Shown piece after piece: positions 44,004-52,982 of a stretch of DNA of 64,000 bases. Under the pieces are notes generated by a model, which was not told the DNA's origin, made no database searches, and saw only the letters and a list, made by a program, of their open reading frames with translations. The position numbers and the translations under genes were made by a program. The DNA is from Streptomyces humi (GTDB lineage: Bacteria; Actinomycetota; Actinomycetes; Streptomycetales; Streptomycetaceae). The stretch's first letter is position 1. Every line of letters starts with the position of its first letter. The DNA lies in NCBI RefSeq assembly GCF_001005085.2, contig NZ_LBMU02000001.1, forward strand, positions 31,096-95,095, given 5' to 3'.

Positions 44004-44930
44004 TCAGTCCGAGATCAGGCCCTCGCGCAGCTGTGCCAGCGTCCGGGTCAGCAGGCGGGAGACGTGCATCTGGGAGATGCCGACCTCCTCGCCGATCTGG
44101 GACTGGGTCATGTTCGCGAAGAAGCGGAGCATGATGATCCGGCGCTCGCGGGGCGGCAGCTTGGCGAGCAGCGGCTTGAGGGACTCGCGGTACTCGACGC
44201 CCTCCAGAGCCGTGTCCTCGTAGCCGAGGCGGTCCGCCAGGGAGCCCTCGCCGCCGTCGTCCTCGGGGGCCGGGGAGTCGAGGGAGGAGGCGGTGTACGC
44301 GTTGCCGACCGCGAGGCCGTCGACCACGTCCTCCTCGGAGACGCCCAGGACCGCCGCCAGTTCCGTCACCGTGGGGGAACGGTCCAGCTTCTGGGAGAGC
44401 TCGTCGCTGGCCTTGGTGAGGGCCAGCCGCAGCTCCTGGAGGCGGCGCGGGACGCGGACCGACCACGAGGTGTCCCGGAAGAACCGCTTGATCTCGCCGA
44501 CCACGGTCGGCATCGCGAACGTCGGGAACTCGACGCCGCGTTCGCAGTCGAAGCGGTCGATCGCCTTGATCAGGCCGATGGTGCCGACCTGGACGATGTC
44601 CTCCATCGGCTCGTTGCGGCTGCGGAAGCGGGCCGCCGCGTAGCGCACGAGCGGGAGGTTGAGTTCGATCAGGGTGTCCCGGACGTAGGCACGCTCGGGG
44701 CTGTCCTCTTCGAGTGCGGCGAGGCGCAGGAACAGGGAGCGGGACAGGGTGCGGGTGTCGAGGCTCTCTGAGACGGCCGGAAGCTCCTGGGCCGGCGGGG
44801 CCTCCAGCGCCGGAGCGCCTTCGATGGCGCCATCGATGCTGTCGAGCACGTCGATGGCGTCGAGCTCCTTGGGCGCTGCCTCGCTCTTCGTGGGCGTGAG
44901 CACCTTCGAGCTGCCCTGTTCTGCGGACAT
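44004..44930 (-). CDS. sigN: SigB/SigF-type RNA polymerase sigma factor (sigN-like)
   Basis: A 308-residue group 3 sigma factor. Region 2 has [29 protein letters not shown]. Region 3 has [30 protein letters not shown]. Region 4 has [47 protein letters not shown] precedes the ATG. It is next to and about half identical by eye to the following sigF gene, the arrangement I recall for sigN and sigF in S. coelicolor, where sigN is linked to development. No anti-sigma gene is adjacent. A 330-bp upstream region contains repeated ACATGT sequences. Confidence 0.82.
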   Translation of the reverse strand: MSAEQGSSKVLTPTKSEAAPKELDAIDVLDSIDGAIEGAPALEAPPAQELPAVSESLDTRTLSRSLFLRLAALEEDSPERAYVRDTLIELNLPLVRYAAARFRSRNEPMEDIVQVGTIGLIKAIDRFDCERGVEFPTFAMPTVVGEIKRFFRDTSWSVRVPRRLQELRLALTKASDELSQKLDRSPTVTELAAVLGVSEEDVVDGLAVGNAYTASSLDSPAPEDDGGEGSLADRLGYEDTALEGVEYRESLKPLLAKLPPRERRIIMLRFFANMTQSQIGEEVGISQMHVSRLLTRTLAQLREGLISD

Positions 44931-45260
44931 GCCACCCCCTTTGGGTCGCGGGACGGTCGCGGCGGTGTTCCCTCGCGAGGAACGATGCCTTCACCTGAAT
45001 ACCGGAGCCGGAGCCCCGGCAAACGCGCTTCCCGCAGAATGTCACATGTCGGCAACACGCTGTAGTGACATGTCGACATGTGAAATGTGAATCAGCCCTG
45101 GATACAAGGGGTCTGACGGTTTTTCGTCCCTCAATTGTCGGGAAGTGCGCTGGTGAGCGATTCGCTCGCGGCGGTGATGGCTCGATCCTGTTTGCGGTTA
45201 CGGCCTCACCGGGCCGTCCGGGGCGGGTCTCGGCCCGGTAACGGACCCGTCGGGCGCGGG
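44931..45260. promoter_or_regulatory. 330-bp control region upstream of sigN
   Basis: No gene is supported here. The perfect 14-bp palindrome ACATGTCGACATGT (45068-45081) and a further CACATGTC (45043-45050) lie in an AT-rich patch, with TGAAATGTGAA just beyond. GACATGT recurs upstream of sigF (46207-46213). This looks like a binding-site cluster for a developmental regulator. Confidence 0.55.
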
Positions 45261-46148
45261 TCAGGCCTCGATGCGGTTCGCCGAGCGCAGGCGCTGGAAG
45301 CTGCGGGCGAGGAGGCGGGAGACGTGCATCTGGGAGACGCCCAGCTCCGCGCTGATCTGGGACTGGGTGAGGTTGCTGTAGTAGCGCAGCAGCAGGATCC
45401 GCTGTTCCCGCTCGGGGAGTTGGACCAGGAGGTGGCGGACCAGGTCGCGGTGTTCCACGCCGTCCAGGGCCGGGTCCTCGTACCCGATGCGGTCCAGCAG
45501 GCCCGGCAGTCCGTCGCCCTCCTGGGCGGCCTCCAGGGAGGTCGCGTGGTACGACCGGCCGGCCTCGATGCAGGAGAGCACCTCGTCCTCGCTGATCCGC
45601 AGCCGCTCGGCGATCTCGGCGGTGGAGGGGGAGCGGCCGAAGGCGGTGGTCAGGTCCTCGGTCGCGCTGTTGACCTGGACCCACAGCTCGTGCAGGCGCC
45701 GCGGGACGTGCACGGTGCGGACGTTGTCGCGGAAGTAGCGCTTGATCTCGCCGACGACGGTCGGCATCGCGAACGTCGGGAACTGCACGCCCCGGTCCGG
45801 GTCGAAGCGGTCGATGGCGTTGATCAGGCCGATGGTGCCGACCTGGACCACGTCCTCCATGGGCTCGTTGCGGGAGCGGAAACGGGCGGCCGCGTAGCGT
45901 ACGAGAGGGAGATTGGCCTCGATGAGCGCCGCGCGCACCCGGTTGTGCTCCGGCGTGCCCGGCTTGAGGTCCTTGAGCTGACCGAAGAGCACCTGGGTCA
46001 GGGCCCGGGTGTCGGCGCCGCGGCGCTTCTCCGGGGCCGGGGCGGGCGCCTGGGCGGGAGGTTGGGCGGGCGGTTGGGCCGGGTTCTGGTCGGCGGGCTG
46101 GGCGGGGGCGGGCGCCTCTTCCTGGGGCGGCGCAGAACTGGCCGACAC
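45261..46148 (-). CDS. sigF: Late-sporulation sigma factor SigF
   Basis: A 295-residue group 3 sigma factor that closely matches my recollection of S. coelicolor SigF, from the [14 protein letters not shown] segment to the LRSANRIEA end. Regions 2, 3 and 4 are intact ([20 protein letters not shown], then [19 protein letters not shown], then [23 protein letters not shown]). The Pro/Ala/Gln-rich N terminus varies among species. The GTG at 46148 is chosen because GAGGTGG lies eight bases upstream and the N terminus then matches known SigF; a TTG at 46175 is in frame but weaker. SigF directs late spore-maturation genes. The neighbouring sigN gene is a likely duplication. Confidence 0.85.
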   Translation of the reverse strand: MSASSAPPQEEAPAPAQPADQNPAQPPAQPPAQAPAPAPEKRRGADTRALTQVLFGQLKDLKPGTPEHNRVRAALIEANLPLVRYAAARFRSRNEPMEDVVQVGTIGLINAIDRFDPDRGVQFPTFAMPTVVGEIKRYFRDNVRTVHVPRRLHELWVQVNSATEDLTTAFGRSPSTAEIAERLRISEDEVLSCIEAGRSYHATSLEAAQEGDGLPGLLDRIGYEDPALDGVEHRDLVRHLLVQLPEREQRILLLRYYSNLTQSQISAELGVSQMHVSRLLARSFQRLRSANRIEA

Positions 46149-46337
46149 GGTCAACGCCACCTCTTCATCGGTCAATCATCCGTCAAAAGCGGTCATAGCA
46201 TCACAAGACATGTGCACTGTGTGCAAGCACCCCATTACGCCGTGTTGAGTTCAAGTGATGGCAAGTTGGGGCATGGAGCGCACGAAAGCCCCCCGCCTGT
46301 CCCGGCGGAGGGCCATGATCCGAAAAGGGCGGGGCGT

Positions 46338-46631
46338 TCAGAACTCGTAGTCGGCGATCACCCACGTGGCGAACTCCCGCCATCGCGCGGCGGCCGCCTG
46401 GTGGTCCGGGTGCTCCAGGTACCGCTTCAGCGCGTCCGCGTCCTCGACGGCGGAGTTGATCGCGAAGTCGTAGGCGATGGGCCGGTCGGTGATGTTCCAG
46501 CCGCACTCCCAGAAGCGCAGGTCCTCGATCACGCCACCGAGCGCGGAGAACGCCGCGGCGCCCGCGACGGCACGCGGATCGTCCCGCTCGACGCCCTCGT
46601 CGAGCTTGAAGAGGACCAGATGGCGGATCAT
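46338..46631 (-). CDS. Dabb-family (stress-responsive alpha/beta barrel) protein
   Basis: A 97-residue dimeric ferredoxin-like fold protein. It has MIRHLVLFKLDEG at the start, GVIEDLRFWECGWNIT in the middle, and HPDHQAAAARWREFATWVIADYEF at the end, all in family order. It lacks a signal peptide. GGGAGTAGCCC precedes the ATG. Dabb proteins include stress-induced proteins and polyketide cyclases; no biosynthetic neighbours are present, so its role is unassigned. Confidence 0.85.
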   Translation of the reverse strand: MIRHLVLFKLDEGVERDDPRAVAGAAAFSALGGVIEDLRFWECGWNITDRPIAYDFAINSAVEDADALKRYLEHPDHQAAAARWREFATWVIADYEF

Positions 46632-46649
46632 GGGCTACTCCCGGTGGGT

Positions 46650-46826
46650 CTACTTCGCCCCGTTGGCCAGCCAGGTGAAGAAGTCGCCGACGGCCTTCGC
46701 GGCGTCCGATATGCCCTGGAAGACTATCTGGACCCAGTCCGCCGCCCTGGGCGGGTCGGTGATGATCACGTACAGCGCGAAGACCACGAGTGCGTAGACG
46801 GCGATCTTCTTGGCGTTCACCGCCAC
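46650..46826 (-). CDS. Small membrane-associated protein (58 aa)
   Basis: A short gene starting VAVNAKKIAVYALVVFALYV, with one hydrophobic span at about 8-22, then TDPPRAADWVQIVFQGISDA and an amphipathic C terminus (VGDFFTWLANGAK). GGGGAGAGG lies four bases before GTG 46826; GTG 46820 is an alternative start. It is 18 bases upstream of the Dabb gene and probably co-transcribed with it. I recall similar short proteins as common in Streptomyces; the function is unknown. Confidence 0.65.
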   Translation of the reverse strand: MAVNAKKIAVYALVVFALYVIITDPPRAADWVQIVFQGISDAAKAVGDFFTWLANGAK

Positions 46827-47014
46827 CTGGCCTCTCCCCTGATTGCCCCCTGTTGCCGGGCGCGAGTGTAACGCTCCGATCGTTTTGTATGACCAACGGC
46901 ACGGTGGACGCCGGATTTTTTTCTGCTCCGAAGCGTGAACCGATCGCGGTGGCCGGTCCGATGAGGGGGTGACGAAGCGGAAGCGGAAGAGGAAGCGGGA
47001 GAGGGAGAGCGCTG

Positions 47015-47218
47015 ATGATGATGACGGCGATGGCCTACGGACTCGTCACCCTGCTGATCGTGTTCGTGGTGGCGGCGCTGCTCGACTGCGCCCGCACCCC
47101 GGCGGAACGGGTCCGGTACGTCCCGAGGTGGCTCTGGCTGCTGTTCATGCTGCACACCCCGGTGTTCGGCGCCCTCGTCTGGAACTACGCGGGCAAGCGC
47201 CCCGAGTCGGCCGGGTGA
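47015..47218 (+). CDS. Small two-span membrane protein (PLDc_N-like)
   Basis: A 67-residue protein with two hydrophobic segments (GLVTLLIVFVVAALLDC and RWLWLLFMLHTPVFGALVWN) separated by a short Arg/Pro-rich turn, ending YAGKRPESAG. It resembles the N-terminal membrane module of phospholipase D-like proteins, found alone in many actinobacteria. GAGAGGGAGAG precedes three consecutive ATG codons; the first is used. It is convergent with tRNA-Ser(CGA) across a shared terminator. Confidence 0.7.
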   Translation: MMMTAMAYGLVTLLIVFVVAALLDCARTPAERVRYVPRWLWLLFMLHTPVFGALVWNYAGKRPESAG

Positions 47219-47225
47219 CATGCCG

Positions 47226-47254
47226 AAGGGCCCGGTCCGCCGGACCGAGCCCTT
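47226..47254. terminator. Bidirectional terminator between the small membrane gene and tRNA-Ser(CGA)
   Basis: AAGGGCCCGGTCC and GGACCGAGCCCTT form a near-perfect stem around a 3-nt loop. It serves the + strand gene and the - strand tRNA. Confidence 0.8.
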
Positions 47255-47261
47255 CTCAGAG

Positions 47262-47346
47262 CGGTAGCGGAGGGATTTGAACCCTCGGTGACTTGCGCCA
47301 CACTCGCTTTCGAGGCGAGCTCCTTCGGCCGCTCGGACACGCTACC
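47262..47346 (-). tRNA. tRNA-Ser (anticodon CGA)
   Basis: Read on the - strand, acceptor GGTAGCG pairs with CGCTACC. The anticodon loop CTCGAAA gives CGA. A long variable arm and a T-arm GAGGG/CCCTC around TTCAAAT are present. Discriminator is G. CCA is not encoded. It lies just downstream of tadA on the same strand. Confidence 0.95.
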
Positions 47347-47424
47347 GAGGGAGACCCTACAGCACCGGGGGCCGTGCTCTGAAATCGGTATCAGGGGCCC
47401 CGGGCGGGCTCCCGGACCGGCGGC

Positions 47425-47856
47425 TCAGCGGGCGCGGAAGAACTCCGTGAGCAGCCGGGCGGATTCCACGGCGAGGACGCCCTCGACGACCTCGGGACGG
47501 TGGTTCAGCCGCCGGTCCCGTACGACGTCCCACAGCGACCCCGCGGCGCCCGCCTTCTCGTCGCGGGCGCCGTAGACGACCCGGTCCACCCGGGCCTGCA
47601 CCAGGGCGCCGGCGCACATCGTGCAGGGCTCCAGCGTGACGACCAGGGTGCAGCCGGTGAGCCGCCACTCCCCGAGGCTCGCGGCCGCCCGGCGCAGTGC
47701 CAGGACCTCGGCGTGCGCGGTGGGGTCGCCGGTGGCCTCGCGTTCGTTGTGACCGGCCGCGAGGACCGTCGTACCGTCCGGGGACAGCACGACGGCGCCG
47801 ACGGGGACGTCCCCGCCCCGGACGGCCTGCCCGGCCTCGTCCAGGGCGAGCCGCAT
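47425..47856 (-). CDS. tadA: tRNA adenosine(34) deaminase TadA
   Basis: A 143-residue zinc deaminase that converts A34 to inosine in tRNA-Arg(ACG), a tRNA encoded in this same window. The catalytic motifs are intact: HAEVLAL with the proton-shuttling Glu, and LEPCTMCAGAL with the two zinc-binding cysteines. The C terminus (RLLTEFFRAR) is the usual substrate-binding helix. The ATG begins MRLALDEAG; some homologues start slightly earlier. It lies 59 bp after the tadA-associated gene and is probably co-transcribed with it. Confidence 0.93.
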   Translation of the reverse strand: MRLALDEAGQAVRGGDVPVGAVVLSPDGTTVLAAGHNEREATGDPTAHAEVLALRRAAASLGEWRLTGCTLVVTLEPCTMCAGALVQARVDRVVYGARDEKAGAAGSLWDVVRDRRLNHRPEVVEGVLAVESARLLTEFFRAR

Positions 47857-47915
47857 CGCGGCCCGCCAGCGGTCGCGTACCGGGTCCGGGGGCCCGGACG
47901 CCTCGTGGTGGAGCG

Positions 47916-48443
47916 TCAGCGGACGGTCTCCAGGACGTCGGAGGCGCCCAGGGCCTCGGCGATGTCGCCGAGCGCGTCCTCCTCGAGCGTCAGCAGCTCC
48001 TTGGCGCTCACGCCCAGGTCGTCCAGGATCCCGGCGTCGCCGACCGGGCCCGAGGGCACGGCGGAACCGTCCGTGTCGTCGTCGTCCTCCGTTTCCGGCT
48101 CACCGTCCTCGGTGCCGTCGAGGTCGAGGGCGTCCAGGTCGTCGGCGTCGTCCTTGGGCTCCCTTCCGAGCATTTCGTCGGTGAGCAGGAGCTCGCCGTA
48201 CGAGCTGCGGGCGGCTGCGGCGGCGTTGGAGACGAAGACCCGGGGGTCCTCCTCACCGTCGACGCGCACGACACCGAACCACGCGTCCTCCTGCTCGATG
48301 AAGACGAGCACCGTGTCGTCGGCGTCCGGCGCCGATTCCCGGGCCAGGTCGGCCAGGTCCGACAGGGTCTCCACATCGTCGAGCTCTGTGTCGCTCGCTT
48401 CCCACCCGTCTTCGGTGCGCGCGAGCAGTGCGGCGAAGTACAC
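47916..48443 (-). CDS. TadA-associated protein (actinobacterial)
   Basis: A 175-residue acidic protein of the family annotated as putative tRNA adenosine deaminase-associated. The N-terminal half (YFAALLARTEDGWEASDTEL, then TVLVFIEQEDAWFGVVRVDGEEDPRVFVS) is structured. The region about 110-140 is a run of Asp/Glu (EPETEDDDDTDG). GGGAGAG seven bases before GTG 48443 fixes the start; the frame stays open upstream but lacks coding character. A role in tRNA editing is suggested only by constant linkage with tadA. Confidence 0.8.
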   Translation of the reverse strand: MYFAALLARTEDGWEASDTELDDVETLSDLADLARESAPDADDTVLVFIEQEDAWFGVVRVDGEEDPRVFVSNAAAAARSSYGELLLTDEMLGREPKDDADDLDALDLDGTEDGEPETEDDDDTDGSAVPSGPVGDAGILDDLGVSAKELLTLEEDALGDIAEALGASDVLETVR

Positions 48444-48795
48444 CGTGACTCTCCCACTGGTCTTAGGCGTGCCGGTTGGGGGTCCCCCCGGCGGAGGTTC
48501 TGGGCGGAGAGAGCTGTGCTCCGAGCCCCGCCCACTCGGAATCGTGGCAGAAACATGGCGCTCAGGGGACGTCTTCGGCTCCCTGTGTCTGGCAGTTTTG
48601 ATCGCACGTATGCAAAGAGGCATCCATACGTCCGTGACCGCAGTCACCAGCGCACTCGTTGCCGCCACCTGCGGATCGTACGCGGGTTTTCCCGCGGCCC
48701 ACGCACGGCCTTCCCCGTGCCGGACCGCAACGCGCCACCTGTAGTGGATCTCTGCCGAGGGATCGCCTTCACGACTCTCGCGACTCCGGTCGGCG
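48444..48795. other. 352-bp gap; possible short peptide only
   Basis: Promoter space for the - strand tadA unit. A 44-codon frame at 48610-48744 (+) starting MQRGIHTSVTAVTSAL has signal-like hydrophobicity but no clear ribosome binding site. No terminator or RNA gene is recognisable. Confidence 0.25.
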
Positions 48796-49002
48796 TTACC
48801 AGCGGAACGTCCGCATGCGCATCGCGTGTCGCAGCCGGGCCACCTTCGCCCGGCGCGGCTGGACCCGGTCGCGCAGCGCCCGCGCCTCGGCGAGATCGCG
48901 CAGGAAGCGGGCCCGGCGACGGCGCCGCTCCGCCTCGGTCTCGCCCTCGGGGGCGCCGTAGGCGCGGTCGGGTGGTTCAAGCGGTTCAGGAAGTTCGGAC
49001 AC
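48796..49002 (-). CDS. Small Arg/Glu-rich conserved protein
   Basis: A 68-residue, highly charged helical protein ([47 protein letters not shown]). It begins with GTG ([16 protein letters not shown]). It is divergent from upp with 126 bp between them. Genes like this sit next to upp in streptomycetes as I recall. No function is known; nucleic-acid binding is conceivable from its charge. Confidence 0.6.
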   Translation of the reverse strand: MSELPEPLEPPDRAYGAPEGETEAERRRRRARFLRDLAEARALRDRVQPRRAKVARLRHAMRMRTFRW

Positions 49003-49128
49003 AGTCAGATCACCCCACTCCGACACTCCCGCTTTCCCCCGGACGGACGGTTTGATGCCAGGGTGGGACAGCCCGGACCTGCGCGGGCGGCGGTCGGCCG
49101 GCGGTCGGGCGCGGTTACTGTTGTCGGC

Positions 49129-49764
49129 ATGCGTCTCCACGTCGTCGACCACCCCCTGGTCGCTCACAAACTCACCACGCTGCGCGACCAGCGCACCGAC
49201 TCCGCGACGTTCCGGCGGCTCGCCGACGAACTGGTCACCCTGCTCGCCTACGAGGCGACGCGGGACGTGCGGACCGAGGCCGTCGACATCCGGACCCCGG
49301 TGGCCGCCACGACCGGCGTCAAGCTCGCCCGGCCGCGCCCGCTGGTGGTGCCGATCCTGCGGGCCGGGCTCGGCATGCTGGACGGCATGGTCCGGCTGCT
49401 GCCGACCGCCGAGGTGGGCTTCCTGGGCATGATCCGCAACGAGGAGACGCTCCAGGCGTCCACGTACGCCTCGCGGATGCCGGAGGACCTCTCCGGGCGC
49501 CAGGTGTACGTCCTGGACCCGATGCTGGCGACGGGCGGCACGCTGGTGGCGGCGATCCGTGAGCTCATCAGGCGTGGCGCCGACGACGTCACGGCGGTGG
49601 TCCTGCTGGCCGCCCCCGAGGGCGTCGAGGTCATGGAGCGCGAGCTGGCGGGCACCCCGGTCACGGTGGTGACGGCGGCGGTCGACGACCACCTCAACGA
49701 ACACGGGTACATCGTGCCGGGGCTGGGCGACGCGGGGGACCGCCTCTACGGCGCGGCCGAGTAG
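49129..49764 (+). CDS. upp: Uracil phosphoribosyltransferase
   Basis: A 211-residue pyrimidine-salvage enzyme converting uracil and PRPP to UMP. Clear features are the N-terminal [34 protein letters not shown], the PRPP loop [11 protein letters not shown] and the C-terminal uracil-binding [18 protein letters not shown]. No Shine-Dalgarno is present; TACTGT at 49116-49121 places transcription start at or next to the ATG, so the message is probably leaderless. It is monocistronic. Confidence 0.95.
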   Translation: MRLHVVDHPLVAHKLTTLRDQRTDSATFRRLADELVTLLAYEATRDVRTEAVDIRTPVAATTGVKLARPRPLVVPILRAGLGMLDGMVRLLPTAEVGFLGMIRNEETLQASTYASRMPEDLSGRQVYVLDPMLATGGTLVAAIRELIRRGADDVTAVVLLAAPEGVEVMERELAGTPVTVVTAAVDDHLNEHGYIVPGLGDAGDRLYGAAE

Positions 49765-49879
49765 GCCACCTGGCGTGTCGGCGTGTCGGCGTGTCGGTGC
49801 CTTCGCGCCGTAGCGCCGTAGCGCCGTGGAGGGCATGGGCGCGCGTCGGCGGCCGCGGGTACGTCGTGGCCGCTGTCGT

Positions 49880-49920
49880 GGCCGCTCGCGCAGTACCCCG
49901 CGCCCCTCGCGGGGCGCTCA
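49880..49920 (+). repeat. Copy of the dispersed intergenic repeat
   Basis: GGCCGCTCGCGCAGTACCCC followed by GCGCCCCTCGCGGGGCGCTCA. The second half is a near-perfect hairpin that could terminate both upp and the convergent LytR_C gene. Confidence 0.75.
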
Positions 49921-50571
49921 GCAGGACTTCTTCGATGCTGCCTTCGGCTCGGGGTGGGACAGGGCCGTGATCGCCTTGGCGGCTGTCGTCTGGGGGGTGA
50001 GGGCCTTGAAGGCGTCGCCGATGATCAGGTCCACCGCGGTGCCCTTGCGGCCCGCCTCCGTGCGCTGGTCGGCCGCCGTCAGCTGGGTGGCCAGGACCGG
50101 CAGGGAGGTCTTCAGGGCGGACGCCGGCCCGAGCAGCACCGCCGTGCCCTTGACCTTCGAGTCGAACCTCGCCGGTGCGTTCCCGACGTCGCCGATCTTG
50201 AAGCCGCGCTTCTTGAGCGCGTCCGCGGTGTCCTTGGCCAGGCCCGTACGGGTGGTCGCGTTGTACACGTTGACCGTGATCTGCGCGGGCTTCGGCAGCG
50301 CCGCGGCGGACGCCCCCGCCGCCGGACTCGGGCTCGCGGCCGCCTCCTTGACACAGTCACCCGCGGAACCGGCCGCCGAGGCCGTCCCGCCGCCGCCCGT
50401 GAAGACGTCGATGAGCTGTAGCGTGCCCCAGCCGACCAGGCCGAGCGCGGTGACGGTGGCGACCACGGAGAGGGTCAGCCGGGCACGCCGCCGGCGCGGG
50501 CGCATGCGAGGGTATTTGTCCCCTGTGATCCGGTACTGGCCACCCATGCCGGGGGGAGTCAGCATGCTCAT
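49918..50571 (-). CDS. Membrane-anchored LytR_C-domain protein
   Basis: A 217-residue protein. A basic cytoplasmic start (MRPRRRRARL) leads to one span (about 33-55, LTLSVVATVTALGLVGWGTL). A Ser/Pro/Ala linker follows, then a LytR C-terminal domain (ITVNVYNATTRTGLAKDTADALKKRGFKIGDV and GPASALKTSLPVLATQL). LytR_C domains occur alone or behind LCP ligases; their role in wall-polymer attachment is unproven. ATG 50571 is followed by a second ATG two codons on. TACGCT seven bases upstream suggests a leaderless message. Confidence 0.8.
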   Translation of the reverse strand: MSMLTPPGMGGQYRITGDKYPRMRPRRRRARLTLSVVATVTALGLVGWGTLQLIDVFTGGGGTASAAGSAGDCVKEAAASPSPAAGASAAALPKPAQITVNVYNATTRTGLAKDTADALKKRGFKIGDVGNAPARFDSKVKGTAVLLGPASALKTSLPVLATQLTAADQRTEAGRKGTAVDLIIGDAFKALTPQTTAAKAITALSHPEPKAASKKSC

Positions 50572-50683
50572 GAGCGCAGCGTAGTGCGCCGCGGGTGCGT
50601 TGACTAATAGATGATCATCCGACGGTGTGCGGTCCAACCCGAAAGGGGCAACCGGCGGGTGACGAGCGGGTGTCCGACCGGCG

Positions 50684-50980
50684 TCAGTCGAGTTCGAGCA
50701 CGCGCGCGTGCAGCACCTGGCGCTGCTGGAGGGCGGCGCGGACCGCGCGGTGCAGCCCGTCCTCCAGGTAGAGGTCGCCCTGCCACTTCACGACGTGCGC
50801 GAAGAGGTCGCCGTAGAACGTCGAGTCCTCGGCGAGGAGGGTCTCCAGGTCGAGCTGCCCCTTGGTCGTCACGAGCTGATCGAGGCGGACCGGGCGCGGT
50901 GCGACGTCCGCCCACTGCCGGGTGCTCTCCCGGCCGTGGTCGGGGTACGGCCGGCCGTTTCCGATGCGCTTGAAGATCAC
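50684..50980 (-). CDS. Small conserved ParB-like-fold protein, hypothetical
   Basis: A 98-residue protein. The C-terminal segment WQGDLYLEDGLHRAVRAALQQRQVLHARVLELD resembles the DGxHR signature of ParB-like nuclease folds. RPVRLDQLVTTKGQLDLETLLAED precedes it. It is too short for ParB. I recall it as a conserved gene near upp in streptomycetes, sometimes labelled toxin-antitoxin related, but no partner is adjacent. It diverges from the ATPase gene at 51094. Confidence 0.65.
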   Translation of the reverse strand: MIFKRIGNGRPYPDHGRESTRQWADVAPRPVRLDQLVTTKGQLDLETLLAEDSTFYGDLFAHVVKWQGDLYLEDGLHRAVRAALQQRQVLHARVLELD

Positions 50981-51093
50981 ACGGAAAGCCTACCGGTCCT
51001 GACGTTCCGGGCGCAGCCATGGCGACCGAGTGCGACGCTGGAAAAGACGCCGTAAAGGCCATCAAAAACACAAACCGGGAAACGGGTGGTCCG

Positions 51094-52686
51094 ATGACGA
51101 GTGCCGGCGAGGCCGCCGGAGCGGAGGGGGCCGGCGCCCCGGTGCCGCCCCCGGTCGCCGCGATCGCTTCGGGGTACGCCTTCACCGGCCCGGCGCTGGA
51201 CCTCGGCGCCCTCCTCTGGGACGGCCGGTGCCGCCCCGACGTCCCGGTCCGCGTCCCCCTGTCCGTGCTCAACCGGCACGGCCTGGTCGCCGGCGCCACC
51301 GGTACCGGCAAGACCAAGACGCTCCAGCTGCTCGCCGAGCAGCTGTCGGCCCAGGGCGTCCCGGTGTTCCTGGCGGACGTCAAGGGGGACCTGTCCGGCA
51401 TCGCCCGCCCCGCACCGGGCGGTGGGCAGGTCCTGGCCAGGGCGGAGCAGGTGGGCCAGCGATGGACGGCGGCCGGTTCCCCGGCGGAGTTCCTCGCGCT
51501 CGGCGGCCTCGGCCACGGAGTCCCCGTCCGCGCCACGGTCACCAGCTTCGGGCCGGTGCTCCTCGCCAAGGTGCTCCGGCTCAACCAGACCCAGGAGCAG
51601 TCCCTCGGCCTGATCTTCCACTACGCCGACACCAAGGGCCTGGAACTGGTCGACCTCAAGGACCTGCGCGCGGTGGTCGCCTTCCTCACCTCTGACCAGG
51701 GCAGGTCCGAACTGCGCGACATCGGCGGCCTGTCGACGGCCACGGCGGGTGTGATCCTCCGCTCCCTGACCGCCTTCGAGGCGCAGGGCATGGCGGACTT
51801 CTTCGGCGAACCGGAGTTCGACACGGCCGACCTCCTGCGTACGGCACCGGACGGCCGCGGTGTCGTCTCGGTCCTGGAACTCCCCGCCGTCCAGGAGAAG
51901 CCCCTGCTCTTCTCCACCTTCCTGATGTGGCTGCTGGCCGACCTCTTCCACGACCTCCCGGAGATCGGCGACGCCGACAAGCCGAAACTGGTCTTCTTCT
52001 TCGACGAGGCGCACCTGCTCTTCGACGACGCCTCGAAGGCGTTCCTCGACTCGATCACCCAGACCGTGCGCCTGATTCGCTCGAAAGGGGTCGGCGTCTT
52101 CTTCGTCACGCAGACCCCGAAGGACGTACCGTCCGACGTCCTCGCGCAGCTCGGCAGCCGTGTCCAGCACGCGCTCAGGGCGTTCACACCCGAGGACGAG
52201 AAGGCGCTGAAGGCGACCGTGCGGACCTTCCCGAAGTCGCCGTACGACCTCGCGGAGCTGCTCACCGGGCTCGGCACCGGCGAGGCCGTGGTCACCGTGC
52301 TCAGTGAGAGCGGCGCCCCGACGCCGGTCGCGGCGACCCGGCTGCGGGCCCCGGGGTCCCTGATGGGCCCGGTCGACCCGGCGGAGCTGGACGCGGCGGT
52401 CCGGGCGTCCGCCCTCCACGGGCGTTATGCACAGGCTGTGGACCGCGAGTCGGCGTACGAGAAACTGCGGGCGGCCCCGGCCCCGGCTCCGGCGCCGACT
52501 CCGGCTCCCGCTCCGGCACCGAGACCTGCCGCGGGGTCGGAACGCGCGGCCCATGAGGAGGAGCCCTCGCTCGTCGAACAGGTCGTGAGCAGCGGGATGT
52601 TCAAGTCCCTCGCCCGTTCCGTGGGCACCCAGCTCGGCCGGGAGATCACCCGCTCCCTGTTCGGCACGGCCCGCAGACGCCGGTGA
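51094..52686 (+). CDS. HerA-like ATPase (DUF853, helicase HerA C-terminal domain)
   Basis: A 530-residue FtsK/HerA-type P-loop ATPase. Walker A GATGTGKTKT has Lys73. Walker B is KLVFFFDEAHLLF. An arginine-bearing SKGVGVFFVTQTPKDVPSDVLAQLGSRVQHALRAF follows, as in DUF853 proteins. Residues about 455-490 are a Pro/Ala linker (APAPAPTPAPAP) before a C-terminal helix (VSSGMFKSLARSVGTQLGREITRSLFG). ATG 51094 is preferred over an in-frame ATG at 51019, because the intervening bases are A-rich and non-coding in character. The family is widespread, cytoplasmic and without settled function. No NurA-like nuclease is adjacent. Confidence 0.85.
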   Translation: MTSAGEAAGAEGAGAPVPPPVAAIASGYAFTGPALDLGALLWDGRCRPDVPVRVPLSVLNRHGLVAGATGTGKTKTLQLLAEQLSAQGVPVFLADVKGDLSGIARPAPGGGQVLARAEQVGQRWTAAGSPAEFLALGGLGHGVPVRATVTSFGPVLLAKVLRLNQTQEQSLGLIFHYADTKGLELVDLKDLRAVVAFLTSDQGRSELRDIGGLSTATAGVILRSLTAFEAQGMADFFGEPEFDTADLLRTAPDGRGVVSVLELPAVQEKPLLFSTFLMWLLADLFHDLPEIGDADKPKLVFFFDEAHLLFDDASKAFLDSITQTVRLIRSKGVGVFFVTQTPKDVPSDVLAQLGSRVQHALRAFTPEDEKALKATVRTFPKSPYDLAELLTGLGTGEAVVTVLSESGAPTPVAATRLRAPGSLMGPVDPAELDAAVRASALHGRYAQAVDRESAYEKLRAAPAPAPAPTPAPAPAPRPAAGSERAAHEEEPSLVEQVVSSGMFKSLARSVGTQLGREITRSLFGTARRRR

Positions 52687-52793
52687 CCCGCGGGCGCCAC
52701 TGAGCCCCGGGCGCCGCTGAGCCGGGCGCCGCTGAGCCGGGCGCCGCTGAGCCGGGCGCCCCGTGCGGGCCGCCCGGCTCAGCCCCGGTGGGC

Positions 52794-52922
52794 TCAACCG
52801 CGCTTGGGCTCCTGGAGTCCGGTCCGCGGCGGCTCGGCCGCCTTCTCCGCCGGCTTGGGGGTACTGCGAACGGCCTCGGCGCGCAGCAGGGCGCGCAGGA
52901 CCGCGTACGGGTCTGAGGACAT
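52794..52922 (-). CDS. Small hypothetical peptide (42 aa)
   Basis: A short frame beginning MSSDPYAVLRALLRAEAVRS, then a Pro/Lys/Glu-rich end. GGAA lies nine bases before the ATG. Codon usage fits the genome, and similar short peptides seem to recur in Streptomyces as I recall. The evidence is limited. A run of GGGCGCCGCTGAGCC-type repeats at 52690-52760 separates it from the ATPase gene. Confidence 0.4.
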   Translation of the reverse strand: MSSDPYAVLRALLRAEAVRSTPKPAEKAAEPPRTGLQEPKRG

Positions 52923-52982
52923 GACGGTGTGTTCCTTGCGTAGAGCTGACTGCCTGACTGGGGGTGCGGGGCGTCGGACCGG

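Noticed and set aside
48444..48980. N-terminal extension of the TadA-associated protein up to 48980
   Set aside because: The frame is open, but the ribosome binding site at GTG 48443 and the start of family similarity there argue against it.
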